From an uncultured Eubacteriales bacterium (GTDB taxonomy: Bacteria > Bacillota > Clostridia > Monoglobales > Monoglobaceae), in the NCBI GenBank assembly GCA_900552305.1, contig URZD01000025.1, positions 1-16,817 on the forward strand: a stretch of 16,817 bases of DNA. The letters run 5' to 3'. Below are positions 14,909 to 16,817 of the stretch, in pieces (positions within the stretch are counted from its first letter, which is position 1; the number at the start of each line of letters is the position of its first letter). The translations under genes were made by a program, and so were the position numbers. The notes under the pieces are model-generated. The model worked only from the letters and a program-made list of their open reading frames with translations, made no database searches and was not told the origin of the DNA.

Positions 14909-16018
14909 ATGCGGGTTCTTATTTTAACGGTTACGGCAGGACAGGGACATAATCAGGTTGCAAAAACGCTTTGCGAATACCTTCAAAGCGAGGGCGCAGA
15001 GGCGCTCTACCTTGACGCGCTTGAATATATCAATCCTGTTTTGAAGGAGTCGGTTTCCTACGGCTATCTGATGTCGGCAGAGAAGCTGCCAAAGGTATAC
15101 GGAAAGGTGTACCGATTGGCGGAAAAACGAGATTTGGAGGGCAAGGACAGCAAATTTATAAAGATTTCCAACACGATACTTTCGGGCAAGCTGGTAAGGC
15201 TTGTGGGCGAGTATATGCCCGATGTGATAGTCTGTACCCACGTTTTTGCGGCGATACTGATGAACTATCTTTCGGACAAAATCGATAAAAAGATTAAAAC
15301 GGTCGGCGTAATTACCGACTTTACCATACATCCGTACTGGGAGGACACGACCGCGGACTACTATATAACGGCTAACGAGATGCTGACGAATCAGGCGCGA
15401 AAACGCGGGATAGACGTGGAAAAAATCGTGCCGATAGGGATTCCGATAAATCCTAAATTTGCAAAAAGGACGGACAAACAGACAGCAAGAGAAAAGCTTG
15501 GCATTGCCGATATGCGGACGGTTCTGGTTATGAGCGGAAGTATGGGTTACGGCAAGGTTGCAGCGCTGATGGAAAAGCTGGACAAGTCAAATATAGAGTT
15601 CCAGATTATTTCGGTTTGCGGCAGAAACGAAAAGCTGAAAAACGAAATTGACGGTATGCAGTTTTCAAGACCTGTGTACAACTATGGCTACAGTGACAAG
15701 ATAGATCTGTTCATGGACGCGGCGGACTGTATTGTGACAAAGCCGGGCGGACTTACCACAAGCGAGGCGCTTGCGAAGGGCTTGCCTATGATTATGGCTA
15801 ATCCGATTCCCGGCCAGGAGGACAGAAACGTTGAATTTTTACTAAACAACGGAGCGGCAATGAAGGTAAGCTCCACATTCCCGATTGACGAGGCAATCTA
15901 TCAGATGTTCAACAATGCGGAGCGCAGAAAAACGATAGGCGAGACGGTGGCGTTTCTCGGCAAGCCGAACGCCATGCGTGACTGCGTAAAATTTATTATG
16001 GAGGTCAGCCGCGGCTGA
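14909..16018 (+). CDS. GT28-type glycosyltransferase, MGDG synthase/UgtP-like (diacylglycerol glycosyltransferase family)
   Basis: The 369-residue protein has a two-domain GT-B layout. The N-terminal MGDG-synthase-like domain (about 1-175) begins with a beta strand and the GQGH motif (11-14) after LILTVTA. The C-terminal Glyco_tran_28 domain has VMSGSMGYGKV (207-217), the donor-binding KPGGLTTSEAL (278-288) and NPIPGQEDRN (298-307). Members such as UgtP/YpfP move glucose or galactose from a UDP-sugar to diacylglycerol on the inner membrane leaflet, giving glycolipids and lipoteichoic acid anchors. Sugar and acceptor are inferences. There is no transmembrane segment; membrane contact would be peripheral. 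AGGCGGAG (14896-14903) lies 5 bases before the ATG. Only 28 bases separate it from feoA. Confidence 0.9.
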   Translation: MRVLILTVTAGQGHNQVAKTLCEYLQSEGAEALYLDALEYINPVLKESVSYGYLMSAEKLPKVYGKVYRLAEKRDLEGKDSKFIKISNTILSGKLVRLVGEYMPDVIVCTHVFAAILMNYLSDKIDKKIKTVGVITDFTIHPYWEDTTADYYITANEMLTNQARKRGIDVEKIVPIGIPINPKFAKRTDKQTAREKLGIADMRTVLVMSGSMGYGKVAALMEKLDKSNIEFQIISVCGRNEKLKNEIDGMQFSRPVYNYGYSDKIDLFMDAADCIVTKPGGLTTSEALAKGLPMIMANPIPGQEDRNVEFLLNNGAAMKVSSTFPIDEAIYQMFNNAERRKTIGETVAFLGKPNAMRDCVKFIMEVSRG

Positions 16019-16046
16019 TAGCGTTTGAAAACAGGAGGGCGGAAGG

Positions 16047-16271
16047 TTGAAACTCAGTGAAACACAGATAGGAAAAACATATACGGTTGACAGAATAAAT
16101 CTTAAAACAAATGTCAGAAGGCGTTTTGAAATTCTCGGAATGACGGGCAGCGCAGCAGTTACCGTAATGAACAAAAAGCGCGGCGGCGCAATGATAATAC
16201 GTGTGCGCGGAACGCGGTTTGCAATCGGCAGGGAGTTTGCCGAGGGGATAATCGTAGGGGGTGAGATGTGA
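16047..16271 (+). CDS. feoA: Ferrous iron transport protein A (FeoA), TTG start
   Basis: FeoA is a small SH3-like cytosolic protein that assists the FeoB iron(II) transporter. The 74 residues contain the family's pattern: a Gly-containing N-terminus (IGKTYTV), a central RRRFEILGMTGSAAVTVMN segment, and a final strand with FAIGREFAEGIIV. The start is the TTG at 16047: AGGAGGG at 16033-16039 is 7 bases upstream, the best ribosome binding site in the window, and no ATG is near. The TGA overlaps the feoB ATG by one base. No promoter or clear Fur/DtxR box is visible in the 28 bases after the glycosyltransferase gene, so it may be co-transcribed with that gene. Confidence 0.93.
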   Translation: MKLSETQIGKTYTVDRINLKTNVRRRFEILGMTGSAAVTVMNKKRGGAMIIRVRGTRFAIGREFAEGIIVGGEM

Positions 16272-16817
16272 TGAACGGAATAAAAACGGCTGACACAGCG
16301 GCAGATAGCGTTGCGGCAAAAACGGTGCGGCGGTCGGGCGCGGCTGCGCAGCAAAGAGATATAAGCGTTGCGTTTATAGGAAACCCAAACTGCGGCAAGA
16401 CAACCCTTTTCAACGCGTACACCGGCGCAAATTTAAAGGTTGCGAACTGGCCGGGCGTTACGGTCGAGAAAAAGGAAGGTACGATGATGTACCACGATAC
16501 GCGCTACAAGCTCGTTGACCTGCCGGGGATATATTCTATGACCTCGTATACAATGGAGGAAATGCTTTCAAGGCGGTACATACTGGACGGTGAGGCGGAC
16601 GTCATTGTTGACGTTGCGGACGCGTCCGCGCTGGAGCGTAATCTGTATCTGACGCTACAGCTGATTGAGCTTGGAAAGCCGGTTGTGCTTGCGCTTAACA
16701 TGATGGATATTGTGGAGGAGCGCGGCATGGAGATTGACCTGCACCGCCTTCCGGAGATGCTCGGTATACCGGTTGTGCCTGTCTGTGCAAGAAAACGGCA
16801 GGGACTTAATATACTCA
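16271..16817 (+). CDS. feoB: Ferrous iron transporter FeoB, N-terminal G domain (3' end outside window)
   Basis: The visible 182 residues are the cytosolic GTPase domain of the iron(II) transporter; the membrane part lies beyond the window. G motifs in order: G1 GNPNCGKTT (37-45), G2 with GVTVEKKEG (62-70), G3 DLPG (83-86), G4 NMMD (143-146), and G5 VCARKRQG (171-178), where Cys replaces the more common Ser. The ATG overlaps the feoA stop (TGATG), and GGGGGTGA at 16257-16264 is 6 bases upstream. An Ala/Arg-rich extension of about 30 residues precedes the first strand of the G domain, longer than in many FeoB proteins. The extension start is supported by the ribosome binding site and the overlap, so I keep it. 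Confidence 0.95.
   Translation, partial: MNGIKTADTAADSVAAKTVRRSGAAAQQRDISVAFIGNPNCGKTTLFNAYTGANLKVANWPGVTVEKKEGTMMYHDTRYKLVDLPGIYSMTSYTMEEMLSRRYILDGEADVIVDVADASALERNLYLTLQLIELGKPVVLALNMMDIVEERGMEIDLHRLPEMLGIPVVPVCARKRQGLNIL

Noticed and set aside
1..16817. Defence island, prophage, CRISPR, retron or biosynthetic cluster
   Set aside because: Every gene of size is explained by a housekeeping or transport family, and I see no regularly spaced repeats, integrase, transposase, reverse transcriptase or toxin-antitoxin pair.

Overview
The window reads as a contig piece from an uncultured clostridial Firmicute, probably gut-type. The evidence is the gene content: an AsnRS of bacterial/Firmicute type, a DUF4364 protein, DegV, AddA, a YfnB/YjjG-like HAD phosphatase and a UgtP/MGDG-type glycosyltransferase. 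AGGAGG/GGAGA ribosome binding sites and frequent overlapping start/stop codons fit this. All recognisable genes lie on the + strand. I see no rRNA, tRNA, CRISPR array, phage, plasmid or insertion-sequence signature.

Layout. Positions 1-213 hold the C-terminus of a diacylglycerol/lipid kinase, followed by a strong intrinsic terminator. A near-consensus promoter (281-309) then drives asnS (354-1745). Next come a membrane-anchored TPR protein (1757-2497), rlmB (2736-3476), a YifB/ComM-type AAA+ ATPase (3605-5137), a HAD nucleotidase (5273-6004), trmL (6122-6640), degV (6708-7574), a DUF4364 protein (7581-8180), mnmG from a TTG start (8392-10269), an RluA-family pseudouridine synthase (10269-11195), addA (11209-14832), a GT28/MGDG-type glycosyltransferase (14909-16018), feoA from a TTG start (16047-16271) and the 5' third or less of feoB (16271 to the window end).

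Functional themes. Five of the genes act on translation RNA: asnS charges tRNA, rlmB and the RluA-family enzyme modify rRNA (or tRNA), and trmL and mnmG modify the tRNA wobble position. AddA is recombinational repair, the glycosyltransferase is envelope lipid synthesis, and FeoAB is ferrous iron uptake. Most neighbours look like a housekeeping mosaic rather than one pathway. Only mnmG/rluA and feoA/feoB are joined by stop-start overlaps.

The most notable thing is not a gene. Codon usage changes sharply inside asnS near position 714. Hand-counted GC3 is about 94% in the lipid-kinase tail and 88% in asnS codons 1-120, then 68% and 59% in the next two blocks of 120 codons, and about 48% at the start of the TPR gene. 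The reading frame is intact and the break falls in the most conserved part of AsnRS. That pattern fits either a recombinant gene or an assembly chimera joining two genomes. Other items worth a look are a weakly conserved sequence module shared by several intergenic spacers, a dyad inside a candidate promoter upstream of trmL, and addA without an adjacent addB. I found no convincing previously undescribed multi-gene system.
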